This document shows, one piece after another, positions 17,708 through 28,171 of a stretch of DNA of 64,000 nucleotides (position 1 is its first letter; the number at the start of each line of letters is the position of its first letter). The stretch is taken from the NCBI RefSeq assembly GCF_005771495.1, contig NZ_VAUW01000002.1, positions 186,001-250,000 of the forward strand, read 5' to 3'. The notes beneath the pieces were generated by a model that was not told where the DNA came from, made no database searches, and worked only from the letters and a program-made list of their open reading frames with translations. Source of the DNA: Maribacter sp. ACAM166 (GTDB lineage: Bacteria; Bacteroidota; Bacteroidia; Flavobacteriales; Flavobacteriaceae). The translations under genes were made by a program, and so were the position numbers.

Positions 17708-19972
17708 ATGACTAAAGAAAATTACACTTCCGATATTCTCCAATATATTCCTGTTTTTTATATCATTTGGTCGGATAACCTATTATCGGCATCGGAAATA
17801 AATGTAGTTGAAAAAGCTATTTCTGAGGATGACAGCTTAGGAACAGAAGCTAAAAAACAGCTTCGTACCTGGTTAGACGTAAAGCATCCACCAAAAGACC
17901 AATTATTTAAATATTGGAAACAGTTGATTGCAAATAGCGGTGTCAAACTGGTAGAACATGAAACATACCCGTTAACAGCCTTTAGTCAAAAAGTTGCGTC
18001 ACACTATCATAATGAAATTTCTTTCAATGATCATCTCAAACAAATAGAAGTTAATTTAGGCATTCAACCCAATCATTACAATCATTTGTTTGATGTACAA
18101 ATTGATGTGACTAAAAACTCAATTCACTATGACTCAAATAAGATAGATGCGATTTTAAAAGGAGACAATGCCGATGTAGTCGATACGTTTAGAACTGTTT
18201 TAAATGATCCAATATTTACTTGGAGAATTCGTAGAGACAAAGAGGATTTTCGAAATCATGTTTTAAAACAAGTAGCGTTTTTGGCCGACAAAGGCTATGG
18301 TGCTATGGCTTACCCAGAAGCCTATGGTGGAACCAATGATATGGAAGGTTATGCAGCAATTTTCGAAAACCTTATGTACGTTGATGGTAGTTTGACTATA
18401 AAATTCGGCGTTCAATTTGGGCTATTCGGTGGGAGCATTCAGAAACTAGGCACCAAAAAGCATCATAAGAAATATCTTCACAGAGCAGGTTCTGCCGATC
18501 TATTAGGCTGCTTTGCCATGACAGAAACAGGTCACGGATCAAATGTTAGAGGAATAAAAACTACCGCAACATTTGATAAAAACACAGATAGCTTAGTCAT
18601 TCATACCCCTGGGGAAAATGACAATAAAGAATATATAGGTAATGCATTACATTCTAAAATAGCATCTGTTTTTGCACAACTCATCGTTGATGGCAAAAAT
18701 GAAGGAGTGCATGCAATTTTAGTTCCTTTGAGAAATGATGCGCATGTACTTTTACCAGGTATTAGAATAGAAGACAATGGCTATAAATTAGGCCTGAACG
18801 GAGTTGATAATGGTAAAATATGGTTCAACCAGGTTTCAGTTCCCAAAGCGAATCTACTCAATAATTACGGGACCATTCTGGCTAATGGCGCCTATTACTC
18901 CGAGATTAAAAATCCGAACAAAAGATTCTTTACGATGCTAGGCACATTAGTGGGCGGCAGAATCTGCGTAGCTAGAGCTGGCTTAGGAGGCGCAAAATAC
19001 GCCCTAACTGTAGCAATTAAACATGCTTTAAAAAGAAGACAATTCAATGATAGTGTAAAAATACAAGAAGATTTATTGATGGATTACCCTTCCCATCAAC
19101 TACGCTTGACACCATTAGTAGCAAGCGCATATGTCTACCATATTACACTTGACAAAATGATGCACTTATACTGCGACGAATCACAACCCGACAAAAGACA
19201 AGTGGAAACCCAAGTTGCAGGGCTCAAATCTATTATAACTTGGTATGCAAATGACGCAATTCAAGAGTGTAGGGAGGCTTGTGGAGGCAAAGGGTATCTT
19301 TTAGAGAACCGTATTGCAGATTTAAAAGGTGATGTTGACATATTTACCACCTTTGAAGGGGATAACAATGTTTTATTACAGTTAGCAGCGAAAGGGGTGT
19401 TATCTGATTTTAAAGCTGAATTTAATAGTGCCGGTTTTGTGACAGTATTAAAGTTGTTAAGTAGTCAATTAAGTGATAAGCTAGCTACAATAAATCCGCT
19501 TTACACCAATAAGGTAGACAAGGACCATCTCTATAACCCCAAATTTCACCTTCACGCATTTGAACATAGAACTAGAAGATTAACGTATACACTAGCAATG
19601 CGTATTAGGGGTTACATTAAGAAAGGAATACCCTCTTACCAAGCATTTTTGAAGGTACAATCTCACCTAATCACCCTTGGTAAGGCTTATAGTGTAGAAT
19701 TGGCATACAAATCATTTTTAGCGCACAATAACCGCATAAAAGATCCAGAATACAAAGCGCTTTTTGAAAAACTAGGAACTTTGTATGCATTGCATGAAAT
19801 ACGAAAAGAGTCATCTTGGTATTTGGAACAAGGATACCTTGGTGGTACAAAATCTAAAGCTATACGTCAACGGGTTGAGCGTTTGTGCACAGAGCTAAGG
19901 CCTCATTTAGATATTCTAGTAGATGGCTTCGGAATTCCAGACCATTGCCTCACAGCGCCTATAGCGAACTAA
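17708..19972 (+). CDS. Acyl-CoA oxidase-like FAD enzyme
   Basis: A 754-residue protein of the acyl-CoA dehydrogenase/oxidase superfamily, which introduces the trans-2 double bond in fatty acyl-CoA beta-oxidation. A family-typical FAD-contact segment, LLGCFAMTETGHGSN, lies near residue 270, and GGKGYLLENRI with DVDIFTTFEGDNNVL lies near 520-550. The length, well above the about 380 residues of ordinary acyl-CoA dehydrogenases, and the extended C-terminal helical part match acyl-CoA oxidases of the eukaryotic peroxisome type. Whether it passes electrons to oxygen or to an electron-transfer flavoprotein cannot be told. A TAAATTTG box lies 13-20 bases before the ATG. The stop overlaps the stop of the convergent downstream gene by 3 bases. 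No other beta-oxidation genes are beside it. Confidence 0.85.
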   Translation: MTKENYTSDILQYIPVFYIIWSDNLLSASEINVVEKAISEDDSLGTEAKKQLRTWLDVKHPPKDQLFKYWKQLIANSGVKLVEHETYPLTAFSQKVASHYHNEISFNDHLKQIEVNLGIQPNHYNHLFDVQIDVTKNSIHYDSNKIDAILKGDNADVVDTFRTVLNDPIFTWRIRRDKEDFRNHVLKQVAFLADKGYGAMAYPEAYGGTNDMEGYAAIFENLMYVDGSLTIKFGVQFGLFGGSIQKLGTKKHHKKYLHRAGSADLLGCFAMTETGHGSNVRGIKTTATFDKNTDSLVIHTPGENDNKEYIGNALHSKIASVFAQLIVDGKNEGVHAILVPLRNDAHVLLPGIRIEDNGYKLGLNGVDNGKIWFNQVSVPKANLLNNYGTILANGAYYSEIKNPNKRFFTMLGTLVGGRICVARAGLGGAKYALTVAIKHALKRRQFNDSVKIQEDLLMDYPSHQLRLTPLVASAYVYHITLDKMMHLYCDESQPDKRQVETQVAGLKSIITWYANDAIQECREACGGKGYLLENRIADLKGDVDIFTTFEGDNNVLLQLAAKGVLSDFKAEFNSAGFVTVLKLLSSQLSDKLATINPLYTNKVDKDHLYNPKFHLHAFEHRTRRLTYTLAMRIRGYIKKGIPSYQAFLKVQSHLITLGKAYSVELAYKSFLAHNNRIKDPEYKALFEKLGTLYALHEIRKESSWYLEQGYLGGTKSKAIRQRVERLCTELRPHLDILVDGFGIPDHCLTAPIAN

Positions 19973-20796
19973 TTCTTTTCCTTCTCTAAACGAGAAGTGT
20001 CCAAAAAGTCTACTATAGTAATTTTAGGGTCTCCGTATAATTTCGTTTTAGATGCTCCTTTTGAGTTAAGTATAAAGTTATTAAGAGCCCTTATTTCAGC
20101 ATCCGGTGAATCTTCGATATCTAAATAGACTTCCCGAGATTGTAAATCAGAAGCCTTAAGAGAGCTGTTTCCATATAATTTAGCCTTCAATATATCAGCT
20201 GTTCCCTCAATTTTCGCAGAAGCGTTCTTATACATATAGATCTTGTTATAAGCACCAGTAGTGTACATTTTAACATCAATTCTATCCTTTAACGTAATAG
20301 TTAATGAATCACTGGCCAAATTAAAATCTCCTGAACTAATTTCATCCATTGTAATATCCATTATATCTGAAGTCGCATTTAATTCAAGTCTCGACGTACC
20401 AGAAGTTACCACCTTTAAGGTATTTGTAGAAATAACATCCTTCATGCTAATTTTACCATTAAGCATCCTTAAGGAATTTAACTCTTGAAAGAAAATAGTA
20501 ATTTCAAGCTTTTTCTTAGATGTTATATTATAAAATGAAGAAATCATCAATGTACCATCTTCTACTTTGAATTTTAATACATCTACCAGGTTATCGTCCA
20601 ATTCCAGTACGTACCCCTCTTGTGAAGATTTTTGAAGTACAATATCCAAATCGTCAATCAATTCGATAGCCGTAAAAGATTCCAAATCTTTGCGTACCTC
20701 TATAACATTTTTATTGCCTTTAATTTTGGGTTTACGCTGTGAATAAACTTGCACGGAAACTATTGAAATTAAAAAAAGAAAGACTAACTTTTTCAT
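19969..20796 (-). CDS. DUF2807 (head GIN domain) exported protein
   Basis: A 275-residue protein with a clean signal peptide (MKKLVFLFLISIVSVQVYS|Q). The mature part matches the putative auto-transporter adhesin, head-GIN family (DUF2807), opening with the EVRKDLESFTAIELIDD-type strand and followed by repetitive beta-strands with regularly spaced small residues, suggesting a right-handed beta-helix. The function is unknown; such proteins are common cell-envelope components in Bacteroidota. It converges with the acyl-CoA oxidase gene (3-base overlap of the stops), so it is transcribed alone. Confidence 0.75.
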   Translation of the reverse strand: MKKLVFLFLISIVSVQVYSQRKPKIKGNKNVIEVRKDLESFTAIELIDDLDIVLQKSSQEGYVLELDDNLVDVLKFKVEDGTLMISSFYNITSKKKLEITIFFQELNSLRMLNGKISMKDVISTNTLKVVTSGTSRLELNATSDIMDITMDEISSGDFNLASDSLTITLKDRIDVKMYTTGAYNKIYMYKNASAKIEGTADILKAKLYGNSSLKASDLQSREVYLDIEDSPDAEIRALNNFILNSKGASKTKLYGDPKITIVDFLDTSRLEKEKN

Positions 20797-20882
20797 AAAC
20801 TATTCTCTTAAATAAAGATGGAAGGTATTCATTTTTCTGTAATCAAAAAATAACTTAGGATTTTCTTAAGAGCTCTAACGAA

Positions 20883-20912
20883 AAATGCCCAACTATTTCT
20901 AGTTGGGCATTT
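20883..20912 (-). terminator. Terminator of the act-cta respiratory operon
   Basis: AAATGCCCAACT (20883-20894) pairs with AGTTGGGCATTT (20901-20912) around a 6-base loop, followed on the minus strand by a T-run. It lies 18 bases after the ctaD stop and ends the eight-gene respiratory unit. Confidence 0.85.
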
Positions 20913-20929
20913 TATAAATATATCATTTC

Positions 20930-22753
20930 TTAATGATTCATCTCTTCTTCACCTTCCTGTAGAGGAATATTCTGTGGAACGAAATCTTGACCTGGAATTA
21001 TATACTCACCATTGTCATCCACTTTACTATAATCATAAGCCCATCTATGAACTTCCGGTATGTCACCCGCCCAGTTACCATGAACATGTTTTTGTTCAGC
21101 TGTCCACTCTAATGTATTAGACTTCCATGGGTTTTTAGGACCAACTTTCCCATAGAAAACACTATATAAAAAGTTAGCTACGAAAACCAATTGAGCTGCC
21201 CCTGCAATGATAGCAAAAACCGTCATTAATACTTGAATATCTGCAAGTTCGTCGAACATCGGAAAAGCCGTATTTTCATAATATCTTCTTGGAACACCAG
21301 CCATACCTACAAAGTGCATTGGGAAGAAAACTCCGTAGGCACATATTGCCGTAACCCAGAAGTGTACGTAACCCAAATTCTTATTCAGCAGTTTACCTTC
21401 AAACATTTTTGGGAACCAATGATAAACTCCGGCAAACAAACCGTACAGAGCAGAGATACCCATAACTAAGTGGAAGTGTGCAATTACAAAATAAGTATCA
21501 TGAACATTTATATCTAATGTACTGTCACCTAAAATAATCCCCGTTAATCCACCCGTAATAAAAGTTGACACCAGACCAATTGAAAATAGCATGGCAGGGT
21601 TTAATTGCAAATTACCTTTCCATAGGGTTGTTATATAATTAAATGCTTTTACTGCAGACGGAATAGCAATTAAAAGCGTTGTAAAAGTAAACACAGACCC
21701 CAAAAATGGATTCATACCAGAAATGAACATATGGTGACCCCATACGATTGTAGAAAGGAAAGCAATCGCGAGAATGGAAGCAACCATGGCGCGGTAACCA
21801 AAAATAGGTTTACGTGCGTTAGTTGACATTACTTCTGATGTAATACCCAATGCAGGCAACAATACAATATACACCTCCGGATGACCTAAGAACCAAAATA
21901 GATGCTCATACAACACAGGTGAACCACCTTGATAATGCAAAACTTCACCTTGAATAAAAATGTCCGAAAGAAAGAAAGAAGTACCAAAACTTCTATCCAT
22001 TATGAGTAGCAATGCTGCTGCCAACAATACTGGAAACGAAATAACTCCAATTATTGCAGTTACAAAGAACGCCCAAATAGACAAAGGTAATCTTGTCATC
22101 GACATTCCTTTTGTTCGTAAATTTATAACAGTCACGATATAATTCAATGAACCTAACAATGAAGACGCAATAAAAATCGCCATTGAAACTAACCAAAGGG
22201 TCATACCCATACCAGAACCTGGTTGAGCCATTGGCAGAGCACTTAATGGCGGATAGATAGTCCATCCTGCAGCTGCCGGTCCTGCTTCAACAAATAAAGA
22301 GATAACCATTATCACACTAGACACAAAAAACATCCAATAAGACACCATGTTAAGGAAACCGGATGCCATATCGCGTGCGCCAATTTGCAAAGGAATTAAT
22401 AGATTACTGAACGTCCCACTTAATCCTGCAGTTAAAACAAAAAAGACCATTATGGTTCCATGCATTGTAACTAATGCTAAATAGACATCAGCATCCATTA
22501 CACCACTAGGAGCCCATTTTCCGAGAAGCGCTTCAAAAATAGGGAATGACTCACCAGGCCAAGCCAATTGCATTCTAAACAATAATGACATTGCTATACC
22601 AATAAACCCCATTACCAAAACACCCGTAATTAAGTATTGTTTGGCAATCATCTTATGGTCTTGACTAAAAATATATTTAGTCACAAATGTTTCTTTGTGA
22701 TGATGTCCATGATCATCTTGTGCGTGATCATCTACATGTGCTGTTCCTGACAT
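20930..22753 (-). CDS. ctaD: Cytochrome c oxidase subunit I (aa3 type)
   Basis: A 607-residue, 12-helix catalytic subunit that holds heme a, heme a3 and CuB and reduces oxygen while pumping protons. The low-spin heme ligand lies in TMHGTIMVFF. The CuB and crosslinked-Tyr motif is WFLGHPEVYIVLLPALG, the further CuB histidines are in WGHHMFISG, and the a3/a ligands are in HDTYFVIAHFHLVMG. The N-terminus is unusually rich in His and Asp (about residues 5-19) before the first helix. It is the last gene of the act-cta unit, immediately before the terminator, consistent with the Act-oxidase supercomplex described for Flavobacterium johnsoniae. Confidence 0.97.
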   Translation of the reverse strand: MSGTAHVDDHAQDDHGHHHKETFVTKYIFSQDHKMIAKQYLITGVLVMGFIGIAMSLLFRMQLAWPGESFPIFEALLGKWAPSGVMDADVYLALVTMHGTIMVFFVLTAGLSGTFSNLLIPLQIGARDMASGFLNMVSYWMFFVSSVIMVISLFVEAGPAAAGWTIYPPLSALPMAQPGSGMGMTLWLVSMAIFIASSLLGSLNYIVTVINLRTKGMSMTRLPLSIWAFFVTAIIGVISFPVLLAAALLLIMDRSFGTSFFLSDIFIQGEVLHYQGGSPVLYEHLFWFLGHPEVYIVLLPALGITSEVMSTNARKPIFGYRAMVASILAIAFLSTIVWGHHMFISGMNPFLGSVFTFTTLLIAIPSAVKAFNYITTLWKGNLQLNPAMLFSIGLVSTFITGGLTGIILGDSTLDINVHDTYFVIAHFHLVMGISALYGLFAGVYHWFPKMFEGKLLNKNLGYVHFWVTAICAYGVFFPMHFVGMAGVPRRYYENTAFPMFDELADIQVLMTVFAIIAGAAQLVFVANFLYSVFYGKVGPKNPWKSNTLEWTAEQKHVHGNWAGDIPEVHRWAYDYSKVDDNGEYIIPGQDFVPQNIPLQEGEEEMNH

Positions 22754-22811
22754 AACCGTAATCTTTGTTTTATTAATTTTCTTATTATAGCCTTTTCTAT
22801 TTGAGGAGTAA

Positions 22812-23915
22812 TTATTCCTCTACTGATGCCGAATCTAATGTATTAAACGCCGGGCTAGCATCATCTTGCATCACCGTTTCGGCAAAGGTTGATTGCCCTT
22901 TCATCCATTCATTGTACTCTTCTTCAGTTTCTACAATGATTTTCATTTGCATATTATAATGTGATTTTCCACAAATCTTATTACAAAGCAAGATATAATC
23001 AAATTTCCAAGGGTCTAGAACCTCCCCAGTACTAACAGATTTTTCGGCACGTATTATATTAGTTCTTTTCACCTTAGCAACCACATCTGGATTAGCTCTC
23101 ATTTCTTCAGTCGTATAGATTGGAGTAAATGAAAACTCAGTGATCATTCCAGGAACACAATTCATTTGAGCCCTAAAGTGTGGCATAAAAGCAGAATGCA
23201 AAACATCTTGAGAACGCATTTTAAAATTAACCTTTCTTCCTATTGGCAGGTGTAATTCCTTAACGATAACATCATCGTGAGCGTACGTATCGCCTTCATC
23301 TAAACCTAATACATTAGCTTTATCAATATCTATCATTCTTACATTTGCACCACCTAGTACATTATCAGCACCACCATATCTTGCCGTCCAGTTAAATTGC
23401 TGCGCATAAAGCTCTACAATTAATGGGTCATCCTCATCATTCACATCCATTATGTTTGTCCATGTGTATAGACCCCAAAGGATAAGACCTGCCAACACGA
23501 TAACCGGTATGATTGTCCAAATAAACTCTAAACGATCATTATCAGCATAAAACAGTGCCTTTTGACCTTCTTTACCACTATACTTATATCCAAAATAATG
23601 CAATAATCCTTGGGTTATAGTTTGAACTATAAAAATAATGATCATAGAAACTAACATCAAATCATCATACTCTGCCCCATGTGCAGATCCAGCTTCTGGC
23701 AAGAGAAATTTACTATACTTCCAAAAACTGAAAATAGTAATTCCATATATGAATATCAAGAAACCGAATAACATGTATCCATTATTCTTATTGTCGCTAT
23801 TTGTAGCAATTTGATGTTTAGCAGTTTTAAGCTGTGATAATTCAAATATTTTAGTCAACTGCCAAATGGCAATCGCTACAAGTACAAGAACAGCTAAAGT
23901 TAAAAATGTCGTCAT
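22812..23915 (-). CDS. ctaC: Cytochrome c oxidase subunit II
   Basis: A 367-residue subunit that takes electrons into the CuA centre and passes them to subunit I. It has an extended membrane part (hydrophobic stretches at the extreme N-terminus and near residues 50-70, 85-105 and 130-150) followed by a periplasmic cupredoxin domain. The CuA site is CNKICGKSHYNM (C311, C315, H319, M322) with the earlier His in DVLHSAFMPHF. The usual Glu between the two Cys is replaced by Lys; that residue ligates only through its backbone, so CuA should still form. No CxxCH is present, so it is not a caa3-type fusion. It lies between actF and ctaD. Confidence 0.95.
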   Translation of the reverse strand: MTTFLTLAVLVLVAIAIWQLTKIFELSQLKTAKHQIATNSDNKNNGYMLFGFLIFIYGITIFSFWKYSKFLLPEAGSAHGAEYDDLMLVSMIIIFIVQTITQGLLHYFGYKYSGKEGQKALFYADNDRLEFIWTIIPVIVLAGLILWGLYTWTNIMDVNDEDDPLIVELYAQQFNWTARYGGADNVLGGANVRMIDIDKANVLGLDEGDTYAHDDVIVKELHLPIGRKVNFKMRSQDVLHSAFMPHFRAQMNCVPGMITEFSFTPIYTTEEMRANPDVVAKVKRTNIIRAEKSVSTGEVLDPWKFDYILLCNKICGKSHYNMQMKIIVETEEEYNEWMKGQSTFAETVMQDDASPAFNTLDSASVEE

Positions 23916-23947
23916 TGTGTATATAAATGTTATACTTTACTTATCAA

Positions 23948-25282
23948 TTAATAATGAAAGTTTTTACTTTCTTCAATAAATGGATTCCTTTTTGGCTGCA
24001 AAGGAGCAGATGCTAGAGCTCTAAAAATCCAGAATATAAATAACCCCGTAAAAAATAATACAGAACCAATTTCAGGAATACCAATATACCATTGATCCCC
24101 CACAGTTGATGGCATAATTGCGTTAAAAATATCCATATAATGCCCTGCCAAGATTACAATCCCTGTCATTACAACAAACCAATTGATTCTTTTATAATCA
24201 CTATTCATCAAAAGTAGAACAGGGAATAAAAAATTCATAGCAACCATACCAAAGAATGGTAAATTATAATCAGTAATTCTAGTCACAAAATAGGTTACCT
24301 CCTCAGGTATGTTTGCATACCAGATAAGCATAAACTGAGAAAACCATAGGTATGTCCAGAATATACTCATACCGAACATAAATTTTGCTAAATCATGTAT
24401 ATGACTGTTATTCACATCTGGTAATAATCCTTTTGATTTTAAATAAATAGTCACCATTGCAATTACGGTAATACCAGACACGAACATACTAGCAAAAATA
24501 TACCAACCAAATAAGGTACTAAACCAATGTGGCTCAACACTCATAATCCAATCCCAAGACATAATAGATTCTGATATTAAATAAAACACAAGGAATGCTG
24601 CCGAAATTCTAAAGTTTAATTTAAAATTCGAGTTGTCTTCTGATTCATCTTGTCGTAAAGATAATTTCCTAGAGTACTCTCTATACCCAATCCAACCTGC
24701 TAAAAATATTGCTGCTCTAATTAAGAAAAATGTTGGATTTAAGTATCCTGATTTGCCCAGCAACAGGGCATCATGAGCAACAACATCTTCATCAACCCAT
24801 ATAAATAGATGATTCATGTGCAACATTGAAAGCAAGAGTATCACGAAAATAATAATTCCTCCAGGAACTAAATAAGCAGTTATACCTTCCATTACCCTAA
24901 ATAATAATGGTGACCAACCTGCTTGCGAGGCACGTTGTATAGCATAGAATGCCAAAACACCCAATGCTATCATAAAAAAGAAAAATGCCGCAACATATAA
25001 TGCTGCCCATGGTCTATTTTGTAATTTATCTAACAAATGCTGATCATGAGAAGCGTCATGTTCTTCACCATGCGTATCTGCTTCTGCGTGATTATTTTCT
25101 TGTGGCGTTTGAGAAGCTTCAACCACATGTACATCGCCATGACTTTCATCATGACTTGATACTATTGCTTTAGCTTCTTCTATACTTCCCGGAGCCATAA
25201 CAAATCCACCAACGATTCCTAATGCACCAATTATCATTAGAACAATGGAAGTTATTTTAAGTCTATTTGAAAACGTATACAT
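23948..25282 (-). CDS. actF: Alternative complex III membrane subunit ActF
   Basis: A 444-residue polytopic membrane protein of the NrfD/PsrC-like type, about ten helices, the second quinol-side membrane core of alternative complex III (the first is ActC). Between helix 1 and helix 2 it carries a very His-, Asp- and Glu-rich hydrophilic segment (about residues 40-85, with repeated HGE, DESH and ASHD elements). That segment is not part of the fold and could bind metal. Its position directly between actE and ctaC, with short gaps, follows the standard actABCDEF order. Assignment is by gene order plus membrane topology; the short motifs are weak. Confidence 0.88.
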   Translation of the reverse strand: MYTFSNRLKITSIVLMIIGALGIVGGFVMAPGSIEEAKAIVSSHDESHGDVHVVEASQTPQENNHAEADTHGEEHDASHDQHLLDKLQNRPWAALYVAAFFFFMIALGVLAFYAIQRASQAGWSPLLFRVMEGITAYLVPGGIIIFVILLLSMLHMNHLFIWVDEDVVAHDALLLGKSGYLNPTFFLIRAAIFLAGWIGYREYSRKLSLRQDESEDNSNFKLNFRISAAFLVFYLISESIMSWDWIMSVEPHWFSTLFGWYIFASMFVSGITVIAMVTIYLKSKGLLPDVNNSHIHDLAKFMFGMSIFWTYLWFSQFMLIWYANIPEEVTYFVTRITDYNLPFFGMVAMNFLFPVLLLMNSDYKRINWFVVMTGIVILAGHYMDIFNAIMPSTVGDQWYIGIPEIGSVLFFTGLFIFWIFRALASAPLQPKRNPFIEESKNFHY

Positions 25283-25297
25283 AGTATTGTTTACCTA

Positions 25298-25858
25298 TTA
25301 TTTGGTTAAATCTTGTTTCAATTGCATCACATATTCCGATACTTGCCACATTTCCTCTGTATTCATTTGAGATGAATATGATCCCATAGAATTCAATCCA
25401 TAATGAATTGTATAATACGTACTACCGATTGTAATATTTCTTATTGGGTCTGCATAACTAGGAACACCCAATATTTTCTCTCTTTTCACCAAATCACCTT
25501 TACCATCACCCTTACCACCGTGACATATTGCACAGTAAATAGTGTACAGCTGGCCACCCTTGGCTAAATTCTTATCGGTTTTCATCGAATCTAAAGGATT
25601 TATTTGTAACCTCGCAAGTTCCTTTCCTTCTGGTGAATTTTCTATTTCGTAAGGCAACCAACCTCGGTTTATTGTATTAGCAGGTGGTAACAAAGCCTCT
25701 GACTGATTAGGCAAGAAATCTGCCTCACCATATGTTTCATAACCTACTGGCTCATACATGTTAGGCATGTATTGATAATTCCGTACAGTCTTATCATGAC
25801 AAGAACTTGCCACTACTACCAAAGCTAATAAAATTACTATATTTTTAAAACTGTTCAT
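25298..25858 (-). CDS. actE: Alternative complex III monoheme cytochrome c lipoprotein ActE
   Basis: A 186-residue lipoprotein: signal peptide with lipobox VASS|C (Cys20 lipidated), then a cytochrome c domain with one heme site CAICH (109-113) in the context GGQLYTIYCAICHGGKGDGK. It sits on the periplasmic face of alternative complex III and is the likely electron exit towards CuA of the oxidase. It is separated from actD by 2 bases and from actF by 15. Confidence 0.92.
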   Translation of the reverse strand: MNSFKNIVILLALVVVASSCHDKTVRNYQYMPNMYEPVGYETYGEADFLPNQSEALLPPANTINRGWLPYEIENSPEGKELARLQINPLDSMKTDKNLAKGGQLYTIYCAICHGGKGDGKGDLVKREKILGVPSYADPIRNITIGSTYYTIHYGLNSMGSYSSQMNTEEMWQVSEYVMQLKQDLTK

Positions 25859-25860
25859 AT

Positions 25861-26391
25861 TTAATGACTGTTTTTTTCTGTAACATTAATTTCAACTGCG
25901 CCAGTATCCATCAACAAATCCTTTAATTCTTGCTCATTATCATGGATTTCAATTTCCATTAAAAAGTGATCATCCGTAGTTCTAACATCAGGGTTTTCAG
26001 CTTCTTTAAAAGGCCATAACCTACTTCTTAAGTAAAAGGTAATTACCATTAAATGCGCTGCAAAAAATACAGTTAGCTCGAACATAATAGGCACAAACGC
26101 AGGCATATTCTCGATATAACTAAAACTAGGTTTACCACCGATATCTTGAGGCCAATCATCTATCATGATGTAATTCATCATAACAACCGAAACAACTAAC
26201 CCTACACAACCATACAGGAAGGACGTTATCGCTATTCTTGTAGGAGCTAATCCCATAGCCTTATCCAGACCATGCACAGGAAAAGGACAATATACCTCTT
26301 CAATATGAAGCTTCGCTGCTTTAACCCTTTTAACGGCAAGCATAAGAACATCGTCGTCGTCGTAAAATGCATGTATAACTTTAGATGCCAT
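25861..26391 (-). CDS. actD: Alternative complex III subunit ActD (DUF3341)
   Basis: A 176-residue protein with a soluble N-terminal alpha/beta domain (VIHAFYDDDDVLMLAVKRVK..., DUF3341) followed by two membrane helices (about 55-78 and 98-120) and a charged C-terminus. In known alternative complex III structures ActD is a two-helix subunit packed at the cytoplasmic side of the membrane core. VYCPFPVHGLDKAMG, conserved in the family, precedes the first helix. It is 2 bases from both neighbours actC and actE, so the three are tightly coupled. Confidence 0.92.
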   Translation of the reverse strand: MASKVIHAFYDDDDVLMLAVKRVKAAKLHIEEVYCPFPVHGLDKAMGLAPTRIAITSFLYGCVGLVVSVVMMNYIMIDDWPQDIGGKPSFSYIENMPAFVPIMFELTVFFAAHLMVITFYLRSRLWPFKEAENPDVRTTDDHFLMEIEIHDNEQELKDLLMDTGAVEINVTEKNSH

Positions 26392-26393
26392 AA

Positions 26394-28139
<1,746 letters not shown>

Positions 28140-28171
28140 AGATTTTTGTTATAATTACTTTCTTGTATTGC

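Noticed and set aside
22812-23915. Loss of the Glu in the CuA motif of CtaC (CNKIC)
   Set aside because: That residue binds copper through its backbone, and the Lys form appears normal in flavobacterial enzymes; not a defect.
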